Shown: piece after piece, positions 1 through 9,353 of the stretch
How positions within the stretch are numbered: position 1 is the stretch's first letter
Layout: each line of letters starts with the position of its first letter
Origin: DATHSY01 sp046729855
Lineage (GTDB): Bacteria > Actinomycetota > UBA4738 > HRBIN12
NCBI GenBank assembly: GCA_046729855.1
Contig: JBKPHM010000024.1
Coordinates: 18,227-82,226 of the forward strand
Direction of reading: 5' to 3'
DNA length: 64,000 nt
Position numbers and translations under genes: made by a program
The notes under the pieces: model-generated
The model's database searches: none
Seen by the model: only the letters and a program-made list of their open reading frames with translations
What the model was told of the DNA's origin: nothing

Positions 1-1652
1 AGCCGGGACAGCAACGTGGACGGTAGCGCGGCCGAGAACACCTCCGTGTCCGCGCGCCCGGGCTGCGGCTCCTGGTTCGCCCTGACGGTGTCGGCCTGCG
101 TGAGGTGCATCAAGAAGTCCGAGACCTCGACCAGCGTGAACCCGTTGTCCCGCAGCTCGTCCGTGTTGAGCCAGATCTCGGTCGGTCTGACCTTCTCGAC
201 GAGCGGCACGCGGTCGCGGTCGGCGTCGAACGCGGTCGCGACCTGGTCCTCGAGACGGTCGATATCGATCAGGAAGGTGCCCGAGACCTCGGGGTCACGT
301 TGCGTCCCATGATCGGCGAGGATCGTCATCACCCACCGACCGGCGCCCACCTCGTCGTCGAGGAACGCAACGAGCTCGCGGAGCGCGTCGTCCTGCCACG
401 CGACGGCATCCGCCATCTCGAACGAGTCCGCGCTGAACAGGTGCCCGATCGTGTCGATCGCCTTGTAATTCAGGTACAGCAGGTCCGGCACGTCGTCGTC
501 GCCGAACCCCTCGCGGGCGACGACCTCACGGATCAACGCCGTCTGGTACGGCGTCCGCGCCGGCGTGTCGAACCCGTGCGCAAGCTGGTCGATGTCGTTC
601 GTCCGCCACTTCCCGTCGAGCGCGCCGTCGGATTGGTCCAGCTTCCGCACGTACGCCGTCACCGGTGGGAGGTCGTTCACGTACGCGGGCAGGTCGTAGA
701 ACGGCGCCATGGCCGCCGTGAGGTTCCACTGCTCCGACTCGGCGCCCGCCGTGGGGGCGAACTCCTTCTCGCGCGTGACGGCGATGTCGCGGTCGCCGCC
801 TCCCCACTGCGAACCGTGGCTCATCATCATCACGTGCGCGGCGAGCGTCGCGATCGCGCCGTCGATCGGGCGGTTGCCGTGCGCGCGGTCGTAGACGTCC
901 GCGAGCGTCGGATCGACCAGGAACGCCGGCCCGTTCGCGTTCGGCTTCTGGAGCTTCTCGTTCAACCGGATGTACTCGTCCACGAAGCCATGGCGCATCG
1001 GGAAGGTTCCCGTCCCGATCGTCGCATGGGCGACCGGGGTGTTCGTCGGCGAGGCTCCGACGGTGACGTCGGTGAACAGGGCGGCGTCCTCGGCCAACGA
1101 CCGCAGGTACGGCCAGGCGTTGGGCCACCGATCGAGGACGTCCCATCCGCCCGAGTCCCACACGAGCGTGATGAGCAGCCGCGGGAGCGGCCGCTCCGCC
1201 GTTGGCAGCAGCGCCTGGGCCTGGGCCTGCCCGTCGGGCGTCGGGAACGAGGACTTGAGGAGTGCCGCCTGCGTCGGCGCCACGTCGGCGAGCGTGATCG
1301 GACGGTCGTACACGCCGGGCCGGACGTACCCGGGCCCAACGATCACGACCGGAACGTCCTGCGTGTAGTCGAACGGCGTGGCGTGCGTCAGCCCTCCATG
1401 CACGAAGGCCCACTCGTACGGAACGATCTGGATGTCGCCGCTCCGGCCGAGCATCACGCCGCGCCACGTCCGGAGCAGGACCTCGTGCGATGTCTGCAGG
1501 CACACCCGACGTGCGAGCGTCTCGCTCGACGTCTTCGGCCCGGCGGCCGACGTCGGCCGCACGGACGAGCCACCGCCGGCGGAACGCTCATCCCCGCCGG
1601 TGCATGCGGCGAGGACGAGGCACGCGAGGAGCGCGACGAGCGCTCGCCTCAC
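1..1652 (-). CDS. Alkaline phosphatase-family lipoprotein, 3' end cut off by window
   Basis: Predicted exported phosphatase/phosphodiesterase of the type I phosphodiesterase-nucleotide pyrophosphatase superfamily; substrate unknown. About 550 residues are visible; by comparison with the next gene roughly a dozen C-terminal residues lie outside. The GTG start overlaps the stop of the upstream paralogue as GTGA. A lipoprotein signal is visible with lipobox LAAC at residues 14-17, so the protein should be anchored outside the membrane. Superfamily landmarks are intact: TLVWDSGG (metal Asp), AHATIGTGTF (nucleophile region), NYKAIDTIGH (Asp/His ligands) and LADHGT. It is the third gene of a three-copy tandem. 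Fold call is firm; the chemistry is inferred. Confidence 0.82.
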   Translation of the reverse strand, partial: MRRALVALLACLVLAACTGGDERSAGGGSSVRPTSAAGPKTSSETLARRVCLQTSHEVLLRTWRGVMLGRSGDIQIVPYEWAFVHGGLTHATPFDYTQDVPVVIVGPGYVRPGVYDRPITLADVAPTQAALLKSSFPTPDGQAQAQALLPTAERPLPRLLITLVWDSGGWDVLDRWPNAWPYLRSLAEDAALFTDVTVGASPTNTPVAHATIGTGTFPMRHGFVDEYIRLNEKLQKPNANGPAFLVDPTLADVYDRAHGNRPIDGAIATLAAHVMMMSHGSQWGGGDRDIAVTREKEFAPTAGAESEQWNLTAAMAPFYDLPAYVNDLPPVTAYVRKLDQSDGALDGKWRTNDIDQLAHGFDTPARTPYQTALIREVVAREGFGDDDVPDLLYLNYKAIDTIGHLFSADSFEMADAVAWQDDALRELVAFLDDEVGAGRWVMTILADHGTQRDPEVSGTFLIDIDRLEDQVATAFDADRDRVPLVEKVRPTEIWLNTDELRDNGFTLVEVSDFLMHLTQADTVRANQEPQPGRADTEVFSAALPSTLLSR

Positions 1653-3352
1653 CCGCGAGCCTCGTCCAGGCACTTCAACCGCGGCAGCAGCGAGATCGGA
1701 AACGCCGCGGCGAACACCCGCTCGTCGCGTTCGGCGGCCGCGACGGTCGAGGGATCGGTCGAGGCCTGTCCCTTCGTGTACTCGAGGACGAACCGCGCGA
1801 TCTGCTCGAGCGTGTAGCCGTTTTCCCGCATGACCGACTCGTTCACGTAGATCTGGCTCGTCCGAACGGCGAGGAACACCGAGCCACCACCGGACGCGGG
1901 GAACGCGGCGTCGAGGTCGCGCGTGAGCTCGGGAGGCGTCACCTGAAACGCGCCCGACACCTTCGGGTCGAACTGCGCGCCGTGGTCCGCCGTGAGGACC
2001 ATCGCCCACCGCCCCGGTCCGACCTCATCGTCGAGGAACGAGACGAGGTGGCCCAGGGCGGCATCCTGCGTGCGGAGCGTGTCCCGCATCTCGGGCGAGT
2101 TCGCGCTCCAGATATGGCTGACGTGGTCGATCGCCTTGAAGTTGATGAACAGCAGATCGGGGACGTCGTCGTCGCCGAACCCCTCGTGCGCGATCACCTC
2201 TTCGACCATGTCGTTCTGGTACGGGATCCGGGCGGGCGTCGCCCACCCCCCTTCGTACTGCTCGATCGAGTTGTCGCGCCACTTCCCGTCACGCGCGCCG
2301 TCGGCCGCATCGACCGCGTCGACGTAGGACGACAGCGGTGGCAGGTCGTTCACGTACGCCGGGAACTCGAAGAAGGGCTGGTTCTTGCCCTGGAGGTTCC
2401 AGGTGGTCCCCTCGGCGCCCTCGTTGCTCTCGGGGTCGAGCGGTGTCCGCAGCACGGCGATGTCCCGATCGCCGCCGCCCCAGAGCGCACCGTGGCTCAT
2501 CATGTTGAGGTGCCAGGTGACGCTGGCGAGCCCGCCGACGAGCGGCTCGTTGTCCATCGCCCTGTCGTACAGGTCGGCGAGCGTCGGCTCCATCAACAGG
2601 AGCGGCCCCAGCGCCCCGGCGCGGACCAGGCCACCGTCGAGACGGAACTCGGCGTCGACCTGTCCCGTGCGCATCGGGAAGGCGCCCGTCCCGATCGTGG
2701 CGTGCGTCGCGGGGGTGATCGAGGGCGACGAACCGACGTTCGCGCGGTCGTACCAGACGCCCCGTTCGATCATCGACCTGAGCACGGGCCAGTCGTTCGG
2801 ATAGGTATCCAGGACGCTTCGACCGCCGGCGTCCCAGACGAGCGTGACGATCAGCGGCGGCGGCGTCGGCCCGTCGGCCCCTGCCTCGTCGACGACCTCG
2901 GGGAGCACGTGCCCGTCGTCCGACTCGAAGGGAAAGCCGAGCATGGCCGCCTGCGTCGGCGGGATGTCCGCGATCGTCACCGGCCGCTCGACGCGCCCGA
3001 CCGCCGGGACGACGCCGGGCCCGTACCAGAACAGCGGCACGTCCTGGAGGTAGTCCCACGGGCCGGAATGCGGGAAGTTCGTGCCGAGGAAGTTCGGCTC
3101 CTGCGGGATCACCGCGATCTGTCCCGAGCGCGCCGGATCGGTCCCGCGCCAGACGCGGACCAGATAGCGGTGCGGCATCGCGCACGCCGCGTCGGCCAGC
3201 ACGCCGGGCGCCGGCTCGACCGGCGGCGTGGTGACGGCGCCGGAGCCGGCCGGCGCGGTCGTCGTCCCGCCCCGGGTCTGCGGTGGCGGCGATGTGCAGG
3301 CCGCCGTCGCGGCGAACGCGACGGCCACGATCCCCACCCTGCGCCACCTCAC
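1649..3352 (-). CDS. Alkaline phosphatase-family lipoprotein, second tandem copy
   Basis: A 567-residue paralogue of its two neighbours in the alkaline phosphatase/nucleotide pyrophosphatase superfamily. I start it at the GTG (3350-3352) that overlaps the upstream stop as GTGA, which places a lipoprotein signal (RWRR, hydrophobic stretch, TAAC at residues 16-19) at the very N-terminus; longer starts would bury that signal. Metal and catalytic landmarks are present: TLVWDAGG, ATHATIGTGAF, NFKAIDHVSH and LTADHGAQ. It sits in a three-gene operon with four-base overlaps on both sides, implying translational coupling and equimolar production. Substrate is unknown; phosphonate, phospholipid head group or nucleotide phosphodiesters are possible. 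Confidence 0.85.
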   Translation of the reverse strand: MRWRRVGIVAVAFAATAACTSPPPQTRGGTTTAPAGSGAVTTPPVEPAPGVLADAACAMPHRYLVRVWRGTDPARSGQIAVIPQEPNFLGTNFPHSGPWDYLQDVPLFWYGPGVVPAVGRVERPVTIADIPPTQAAMLGFPFESDDGHVLPEVVDEAGADGPTPPPLIVTLVWDAGGRSVLDTYPNDWPVLRSMIERGVWYDRANVGSSPSITPATHATIGTGAFPMRTGQVDAEFRLDGGLVRAGALGPLLLMEPTLADLYDRAMDNEPLVGGLASVTWHLNMMSHGALWGGGDRDIAVLRTPLDPESNEGAEGTTWNLQGKNQPFFEFPAYVNDLPPLSSYVDAVDAADGARDGKWRDNSIEQYEGGWATPARIPYQNDMVEEVIAHEGFGDDDVPDLLFINFKAIDHVSHIWSANSPEMRDTLRTQDAALGHLVSFLDDEVGPGRWAMVLTADHGAQFDPKVSGAFQVTPPELTRDLDAAFPASGGGSVFLAVRTSQIYVNESVMRENGYTLEQIARFVLEYTKGQASTDPSTVAAAERDERVFAAAFPISLLPRLKCLDEARG

Positions 3353-5049
3353 GAGCGGGCCTCCGGCAGGCACGGCAAGTCGCGCATGATCGACGAAGGG
3401 TACGCCGCCTGGAACACCGTCTCGCCGGCCTCGTCCGCGGGGACCGTAGTCCCGGGCGCGGCCGCGTCCGCCTTGGTGAGGGCCATGACCCACTGCGCGA
3501 CGCGAGCGAGTGTGCCGCCGTTCTGGCGAAGCTCGTCTACGTTCAGGAAGATCTGGGTCGGTTGAACCAACTCGACGATCCGATCCGCGTCACCGTCGAG
3601 ATCGAACGAGGCCTGGATCCCGGCCGAGACCGCCGCCGTCGAGATCTGGAACGCGCCGGAAACCTTGGGATCGGGGATCGCTCCGTGATCCGCCGTGAGG
3701 ACCATCGCCCACTGCCCGCGCCCGACCCGTTGGTCGAGGAACGAGACCAGATCGCGCAGCGCCTCGTCCTGCGCGCGGACGGCGTCTTTCATCTCCGGGC
3801 TGTCCACCGTCCACACGTGACTGATGTAGTCGATCATCTTGTAGTTGACGAACAGCATGTCCGGGACATCGTCGGCGCCGAACCCCTCTCGCTCGATCAT
3901 CTCTTTCAGCACGCGAGTCTGGTATGGGATCCGCGCCGGCGTGTCGAAACCTCGGAGCAACGGCTCGATCTCGTTGCTCCGCCACCGGCCGTCGAGCTGG
4001 CCGTCCGCGGCGTCGACCGCGCGGACGTCCGCCTCGAAACCCGAGACGTCGTTCAGGTAGTCCGGGAACCGGTAGTAGGGCGCGAGCTGCGGGGTCAGGT
4101 TCCACTCGAAGCCCTCGGCGCCCAGCGTCTCCGCGCCGATCTGCTCGCGGATCACCGCGACGTCGTGATCGCCGCCGCCCCACATCGAGCCGTGGCCGAG
4201 CATTCCGAGGTGGATCGACACCGTGCCGAGCTCGCCGACGATCGGCCGGTTGCCCATCGCGACGTCGTAGACGTCGGCGAGCGTCGGCGTAACGAGGTAC
4301 GCGGGCCCCGCCCTCCACGGGCTATCGAGGCTCTCGCCGATCCGCATCCGGTGCGCGACGATGCCGCTGCTCCGCGGGAAGGCGCCGGTCCCGATCGTCG
4401 CGTGGATCTGCGCGGTGCTCGTCGGCGACGATCCCACGGACGCGTCGTCGTACCACGTGCCCTCGGGGATCAGTGACCGGAGGTAGGGCCAGTCGTTCGG
4501 CCACCGCGCCAGCACGTTGCGACCGGCCGCGTCCCAGATCAGCGTCACGATCAACTTTGGCGGACGGCGGTCACCTTCCAGCGCCTCGATCATGGGCACG
4601 CCGTCGATCGCGCGGAACGGGAAGCCGAGGAGCTCTGCCTGCGTCGGCGCGATGCCGGCCACGGTGACGGGGCGGTCGACATCCCCGGCCGCCGCGATGT
4701 GGCCCGGGCCGTACCAGAACAGCGGGACATCGACGGCCCAGTCCCACGGCCCGACGTGCGGCAGCCCCGACCCGACGAAGTTGGGCTCCTTGGGCAGGAT
4801 CTGGAGCTCGGCGCTGCGGTCGGCACGCCAGCCCCGCCACGTTCGCAGGAGCCACTCGTGCGGGAGCGAGCACGCGATGTCCCCCGGGGCGCCGCGGTGC
4901 TGCGGCCCATCCTGGGACGGGCGGGCGCTCGCCGACGGTCGGTTCGCGGGCGGGGGGCTCTCGCGTCTGCCCGGCTCGCGGCCTCCGGTGCACCCCACGA
5001 CGAGCATGCCGAGAGCGAGCGCCAACGCGGGCATCCGTCGCGGGGTCAC
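3349..5049 (-). CDS. Alkaline phosphatase-family lipoprotein, first tandem copy
   Basis: First gene of the three-copy tandem; 566 residues, nearly the same length as the second copy. I chose the GTG at 5047-5049 because it gives a basic N-terminus (TPRR) followed by a hydrophobic segment and lipobox VVGC at residues 17-20; an internal ATG at 5032-5034 is the alternative. Landmarks: TLIWDAAG, IHATIGTGAF, NYKMIDYISH and LTADHGAI, so the two-metal site looks intact. It is divergent from the gene at 5142, with about 90 bases of shared upstream region that must hold both promoters; I see no convincing -35/-10 pair there. Confidence 0.84.
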   Translation of the reverse strand: MTPRRMPALALALGMLVVGCTGGREPGRRESPPPANRPSASARPSQDGPQHRGAPGDIACSLPHEWLLRTWRGWRADRSAELQILPKEPNFVGSGLPHVGPWDWAVDVPLFWYGPGHIAAAGDVDRPVTVAGIAPTQAELLGFPFRAIDGVPMIEALEGDRRPPKLIVTLIWDAAGRNVLARWPNDWPYLRSLIPEGTWYDDASVGSSPTSTAQIHATIGTGAFPRSSGIVAHRMRIGESLDSPWRAGPAYLVTPTLADVYDVAMGNRPIVGELGTVSIHLGMLGHGSMWGGGDHDVAVIREQIGAETLGAEGFEWNLTPQLAPYYRFPDYLNDVSGFEADVRAVDAADGQLDGRWRSNEIEPLLRGFDTPARIPYQTRVLKEMIEREGFGADDVPDMLFVNYKMIDYISHVWTVDSPEMKDAVRAQDEALRDLVSFLDQRVGRGQWAMVLTADHGAIPDPKVSGAFQISTAAVSAGIQASFDLDGDADRIVELVQPTQIFLNVDELRQNGGTLARVAQWVMALTKADAAAPGTTVPADEAGETVFQAAYPSSIMRDLPCLPEARS

Positions 5050-5141
5050 GAAATGGATAGGAAACAAGGAACAGGCTCGACCGGCAACCGCGGACCCGCG
5101 CGGGCACCCTCGCCGCCGTCGCGCGGTAGCGTGATGCCTCG

Positions 5142-6488
5142 ATGTCCGGACGTAGGCTCGTGCTGCTGCTGATCCTTCTCGCGGCGATCGGTCTTCCGGC
5201 GGGCGCGCTCCGAGCCGCATGCGCGGGGCGCTCGTGCGACGTTGGCGTCGGCGAATCCGCCCGCGTGCCGTTCTGCCCGCTGCCCGCCGCGGTCCGGACG
5301 GCGATCGAGCACGGGTACTACGAGGGCCGGTCGCCCGACGTCCTGGCCGTCACGGCGGCCGGGTCCGCGATCGCGGGTCCGCAGGCCGTCGCGTCGGGAT
5401 CGATCGCATGGCCGTCCGGGACGGCGGCGCCTTCCCGGGTCCCGCTGGTGTTCGCGGGCGCCGGTGTCGATCCGAGCGCCGGCATCCCCGACGGGACGAC
5501 GCTCGATCGCGTGGCACCCACCGTCGCCGAGATCATCGACCTGCGTCGGGCGCACCCGGGGGTTCGTTCGGGAAGGGCCATCTCGGGCGTCGCCGACGGC
5601 TCCACCCCGGCCCTCGTCGTGCTGATCGCGTGGAGCGGTGTGGGCGCCCGCGCGCTGGGCGCAGAGTCCGACGCCTGGCCGCGGCTCCGCGAGCTCGCGG
5701 CGGAGACGCCGTCAACGTTCGCCGCTGACCCGGGTTCGGTACCGCTGGACCCGGCCGCCGTGCTCACGACGATCGGGACGGGCGGGCTGCCGTTCCAGCA
5801 CGGCATCACGGCGAGCGTCGTGCGCAACGACGAGGGAGAGGCGATCCGGCCGTTCACGCGGGGGGCCCCGCTGCCAGTGATCGCGTCACTCGCCGAGGAC
5901 CTCGACGAAACGAGCCGCGGCGCGGCCTTCGTCGGGCTCATCGCGAAGCGACCGGAAGACCGCGGCCTCGTCGGCGGGCGTTGGTACCTCAAGCGCCGGC
6001 AGCCCAGTGACGACGTGGTGGTCCGAGCGAGCGGCACGAAGGCCGTCGTTCGGAGCGAGCGGATGGTCCGGGACCTTGCCGACTCCAGCGCCGGGCGCGA
6101 TGACGTCCCGGACCTCCTGGGGATCGTCTTGGAGGGCGACGTCCGCTCGCTCGATCGGTGGACGTCGCGGATCGCGGACGCGGCAGATCGCGCCACCGAC
6201 GGTCAGACACTCTTGGTCGTCGCGGGCACGGGCGACGTGGCCGATGCTTCGGCGGCGGCCGCGGAGCCGTTGATCGCCGACGCCGCGGCCGAGCTCCCGG
6301 GCGGCGGCGCGCTGATCGAGGACGTCGTGGCCGGCGGCGTCTTCCTTGACCAGAAGGTCCTCGCCGAGGAGGGTACAACCGGTCAAGCGGTCGTCGAGGC
6401 GTTGCTGTCGCTCGAGGACGCCGACGGCGCCGCGATGGTGCGCGATGCGTTCCAGGGCTTTGCGGTCTCGTTCGCGAGGTACTGCTGA
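5142..6488 (+). CDS. Degenerate (probably inactive) phosphatase-family exported protein
   Basis: A 448-residue protein with an N-terminal signal or anchor segment (residues 6-24). It aligns by order of motifs with the three phosphatase-family lipoproteins read divergently from it: PTVAEII, LIAWSGVG, TTIGTGGLPFQHG and PDLLGIVLEG correspond to their PTQA, LIWDAAG, ATIGTGAFP and PDMLFVNYK. The metal-binding Asp of the first motif is replaced by Ser, the DxxxH pair is missing, and the DHG motif is replaced by GTGD. I infer a catalytically dead paralogue with a binding or regulatory role. Its stop overlaps the start of the downstream permease by one base. Confidence 0.7.
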   Translation: MSGRRLVLLLILLAAIGLPAGALRAACAGRSCDVGVGESARVPFCPLPAAVRTAIEHGYYEGRSPDVLAVTAAGSAIAGPQAVASGSIAWPSGTAAPSRVPLVFAGAGVDPSAGIPDGTTLDRVAPTVAEIIDLRRAHPGVRSGRAISGVADGSTPALVVLIAWSGVGARALGAESDAWPRLRELAAETPSTFAADPGSVPLDPAAVLTTIGTGGLPFQHGITASVVRNDEGEAIRPFTRGAPLPVIASLAEDLDETSRGAAFVGLIAKRPEDRGLVGGRWYLKRRQPSDDVVVRASGTKAVVRSERMVRDLADSSAGRDDVPDLLGIVLEGDVRSLDRWTSRIADAADRATDGQTLLVVAGTGDVADASAAAAEPLIADAAAELPGGGALIEDVVAGGVFLDQKVLAEEGTTGQAVVEALLSLEDADGAAMVRDAFQGFAVSFARYC

Positions 6489-7498
6489 TGGCGGAGCTGG
6501 TCGAACACGACGTCTCCACGCCGGCGAACCGTTCGACCGCCGTCGCGGTCGTCGGGGTGCTGGTCGCGCTGGCGGCGCTCCTGCCGTTCACGGACCCGGG
6601 GCGGATCGCGTGGGTGCAGACCTTCCTGATCCTGTTCGGGTCGCTGCTGGTCCAGGCGCTTCCGTTCGTGCTGCTGGGCGCCCTCGCGTCGTCGGTGATC
6701 GAGGTGTTCGTCCCGGTCGGCACGCTCCAGGCGATCGCGCGACTGCCGCGCCCGCTCCAGTTGCCGGCCGCAGCCCTGGCCGGGCTCGCGTTCCCGATCT
6801 GCGAGTGCGGCTCCGTGCCGGTCGCGAGGCGGCTGGCGACGCGTGGGCTCTCTGCGGGGGCCGCGATCACCTTCATGCTGGCCGCACCCGTTCTCAACCC
6901 CGTCGTCGTTGCCTCGACGTTCTTCGCGTACCGCGGTCGGGAGTCGATGTGGACGATGGTCCTCGGCCGGTTCGTCATCGGGTTCGTCGTCGCCGTCGTG
7001 GCCGGGTGGGTGATCGGAGCGACGTCGCGGGATCAGCTGCTCAGGCCACGTGCCGACGATGGACACGCGCACCGCGTCGAGCTCGGCCGCCCCGAGTCGA
7101 GGTGGCGGCGCCTGTTCGTCCATCTCGGCGACGACTTCCTGTTCATGGGCCGGTACCTGATCCTCGGCGCGACCGCCGCAGCGGCCGTGCAGACGTTCCT
7201 GCCCGCGTCGTTGCTCTCGGGCGTCGCAAGTCTGCCGATCGTCGGGTTGGTGGCGATGATGGCCCTCGCCGCCGCGCTGTCGCTGTGCTCGGAATCGGAC
7301 GCGTTCGTGGCGGCGTCGTTCGTGCAGTTCGGCGCCGCATCGCAGCTGGCGTTCCTGGTGTTCGGGCCGATGGTCGACCTCAAGCTGATCGCGCTGTACT
7401 CGGGCACGTTCAGGTCCGGGCTCGTCCGCCCGATCGTGGTGGTGGTGGCGGCGACGACGCTCGTCGCGACGCTCTGGGTCCAGGTGATCTTCGGATGA
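6488..7498 (+). CDS. YraQ/ArsP-type permease (DUF318 family)
   Basis: A 336-residue polytopic membrane protein of the UPF0718/DUF318 permease family, which includes the organoarsenical exporter ArsP and B. subtilis YcgR. Landmarks are the conserved FPICECGSVPVARRL segment (about residue 99), LAAPVLNPVV and, in the second half, LCSESDAF. About eight hydrophobic segments are visible, with a hydrophilic loop near residues 180-215. It starts at an ATG touching the previous stop and ends overlapping the next gene (ATGA). The pairing with a YcgQ-like protein is typical for this family. The transported substrate cannot be read from sequence; metal or metalloid handling is only a family-level guess. 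Confidence 0.82.
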   Translation: MAELVEHDVSTPANRSTAVAVVGVLVALAALLPFTDPGRIAWVQTFLILFGSLLVQALPFVLLGALASSVIEVFVPVGTLQAIARLPRPLQLPAAALAGLAFPICECGSVPVARRLATRGLSAGAAITFMLAAPVLNPVVVASTFFAYRGRESMWTMVLGRFVIGFVVAVVAGWVIGATSRDQLLRPRADDGHAHRVELGRPESRWRRLFVHLGDDFLFMGRYLILGATAAAAVQTFLPASLLSGVASLPIVGLVAMMALAAALSLCSESDAFVAASFVQFGAASQLAFLVFGPMVDLKLIALYSGTFRSGLVRPIVVVVAATTLVATLWVQVIFG

Positions 7499-8256
7499 GC
7501 GGCGTGATCTCGCGCGCGGGCGCCGACCGCGCGGCCGCGCGGCCGGCGACGACGGTGTGGAGCGCGTCGCGCGTCGCTGGCGCCTCGGTGCTAGCGGCGT
7601 GGGCGGCGTTGTTCTGGTTCCTCCTCGTGACGGGCCGTCATGCGTTCTACCTGTCCGACAGGACGGCGTGGGTGGTCCCCGTCGCCGCCGTCCTGCTGAG
7701 CGCTGGTGCCGTCGGGCGGCTGGCCGCCGCGCGTACGCCATCGCCGGAGCCGCTCGGCCGCCGCGAGGCCGTGGTGATGGGCGTCATAGTCCTGCCGGTG
7801 GTCCTGATCGCGTTCCTGCCGCCGGCGACGCTCGGCAGCTTCGCCGCGGGCAAGCGTTCGGCGTTCGTGGCGACCGGCGCCGCGGCCTCCGGCGACATCG
7901 GGAGCGGTGAGCTGACCCTCGTCGACATCGCCGCCGGGCAGACCACCAAGGAGGGAGAGCGCGCGCTCGCGGCGCGGGCGGGTGAGCACGTCTCGTTCGT
8001 CGGGTTCGTCAGTCGGTACGACGACACGCCCGCGGACGAGTTCCTGTTGACGCGCTACGTCGTGACCTGCTGCGTCGCCGATGCGACGCCCGCGCAGGTT
8101 CGCGTCGTGAACGTCCCGGCAGGCGCGTTCGAGACCAACGAGTGGGTGCGGGTGGACGGCACGATCTACCCCGTCGGCCGAGAGGTGATCGTCGACGCGG
8201 AACCGTCCGGGATCCAGACGGCGCCGCGGCCGTCGCGCCCGTACCTCACCGCGTGA
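7495..8256 (+). CDS. YcgQ-like membrane protein (TIGR03943/DUF1980 type)
   Basis: A 253-residue partner of the upstream permease. The N-terminal half has about three hydrophobic segments (residues 27-45, 58-75, 95-113); the C-terminal half is an extracytoplasmic domain of about 120 residues with the family's VSFVGFVSR and FLLTRYVVTCCVADA segments. The ATG at 7495 overlaps the permease stop as ATGA, so the two are translationally coupled. Proteins of this type are known next to DUF318 permeases (B. subtilis ycgR-ycgQ), and the two are thought to act together. The CC pair in the VVTCCVADA motif is a candidate metal or thiol site, which is inference. Confidence 0.78.
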   Translation: MSGVISRAGADRAAARPATTVWSASRVAGASVLAAWAALFWFLLVTGRHAFYLSDRTAWVVPVAAVLLSAGAVGRLAAARTPSPEPLGRREAVVMGVIVLPVVLIAFLPPATLGSFAAGKRSAFVATGAAASGDIGSGELTLVDIAAGQTTKEGERALAARAGEHVSFVGFVSRYDDTPADEFLLTRYVVTCCVADATPAQVRVVNVPAGAFETNEWVRVDGTIYPVGREVIVDAEPSGIQTAPRPSRPYLTA

Positions 8257-8313
8257 CGCGGAGCCCACCGTCGCGATGACGGGGACCCGTCGGACCGATA
8301 CGGTGTGCCCGGG

Positions 8314-9351
8314 ATGGCCGTTCGGATCGGCATCGGGCTGTTCACCGCCCAGCTGCCCACCGGGTCGGGCCGGACCTTCCCGCAGGAGTACCGCGAGACG
8401 CTCGAGCTCGTGAGGCTCGCCGAGGCCCTGGGGTTCGACTCGGCGTGGGTGAGCGAGCACCACGGCTCGTCAGACGGGTACCTCCCGTCGTTGCTGCCGA
8501 TGCTCGCGGCGTTCGCCGCGGTCACCGAGCGGATGACGCTCGGCACCGGCGTGGTCCTGACGCCGCTGCATCATCCACTCCGGTTGGCGGAGGACGCCGC
8601 CATCGTCGACGTGCTCTCGGAGGGACGGCTGATCCTGGGGCTCGGCCTCGGCTGGCGCGAAGAGGAGTTCCGGATGTTCGGCGTGGACATCTCCCACCGG
8701 CTGCAGCGGACGATCGAGACGATCGAGATCCTGCGGCGCGCGTGGACCGGGCGGCGTTTCTCGTTCGAGGGGCGTTCGTTCCGGTTCGACCGCGTTCGGG
8801 TGACGCCCGCGCCGGCCCGGCGCGACGGGCCGGCGATCTACCTCGGCGGGTACACGGAACGCTCGGTCCGACGCGCCGGGCGCCTCGCGGACGGCTACAT
8901 CACCGACGACGCGGCCGTCGAGGCCGTTCGGCCGCTGCTGCCGCTGCTCGAGGATGGCGCGCGCGAGGCCGGCAGGGACCCGAAGGGCATGGGTCTCGCG
9001 CTGCTGCAGAACGTGTTCGTGTCGAAGGACGGCGACGCCTGGGCGATCGCGCGCGAGGGAGTGGCGCACCAGCTCGGGTCGTACGCCGCGTGGGACGCCG
9101 GCGCGGACACGCCGGATCTCGACGAGCTGCGGCCCGTGGTACCCGACGAGGCCCAGATGCGGGGATGGACCGTCGCGGGCTCTCCAGAGGACGTCGTCCG
9201 CGCGCTCCGCCCGACGCTCGAGGCGTTCGGCGAACGCGACGAGCTCCACCTGATCGTGCGGCTGCACTACCCCGACATGGACTTCGAGACGGCCGCTCGA
9301 GCCGTCGAGCTGTTCGCCGCCGACGTTGTCCCCGCGCTCCGCGGCGAATGA
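8314..9351 (+). CDS. Luciferase-like (LLM class) flavin or F420-dependent oxidoreductase
   Basis: A 345-residue TIM-barrel oxidoreductase of the bacterial luciferase-like family. Typical segments are present: an N-terminal RIGIGLF strand, FDSAWVSEHH near residue 45, MTLGTGVVLTPLHHP, ILGLGLGWREEEF and the late AGRLADGYI. The ATG at 8314 is preferred over a GTG nine bases upstream because the first strand then begins the protein. Cofactor (FMN or F420) cannot be separated by eye, though the actinobacterial context favours F420. It is monocistronic, and its stop lies only two bases from the stop of the convergent DUF4349 gene, leaving no room for a separate terminator. Confidence 0.82.
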   Translation: MAVRIGIGLFTAQLPTGSGRTFPQEYRETLELVRLAEALGFDSAWVSEHHGSSDGYLPSLLPMLAAFAAVTERMTLGTGVVLTPLHHPLRLAEDAAIVDVLSEGRLILGLGLGWREEEFRMFGVDISHRLQRTIETIEILRRAWTGRRFSFEGRSFRFDRVRVTPAPARRDGPAIYLGGYTERSVRRAGRLADGYITDDAAVEAVRPLLPLLEDGAREAGRDPKGMGLALLQNVFVSKDGDAWAIAREGVAHQLGSYAAWDAGADTPDLDELRPVVPDEAQMRGWTVAGSPEDVVRALRPTLEAFGERDELHLIVRLHYPDMDFETAARAVELFAADVVPALRGE

Positions 9352-9353
9352 GG

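Noticed and set aside
105..1817. Long plus-strand open frame, Arg/Val/Glu-rich
   Set aside because: It is antisense to the first phosphatase gene, which has a signal peptide, family motifs and a coupled start. High GC creates long spurious frames on the opposite strand.
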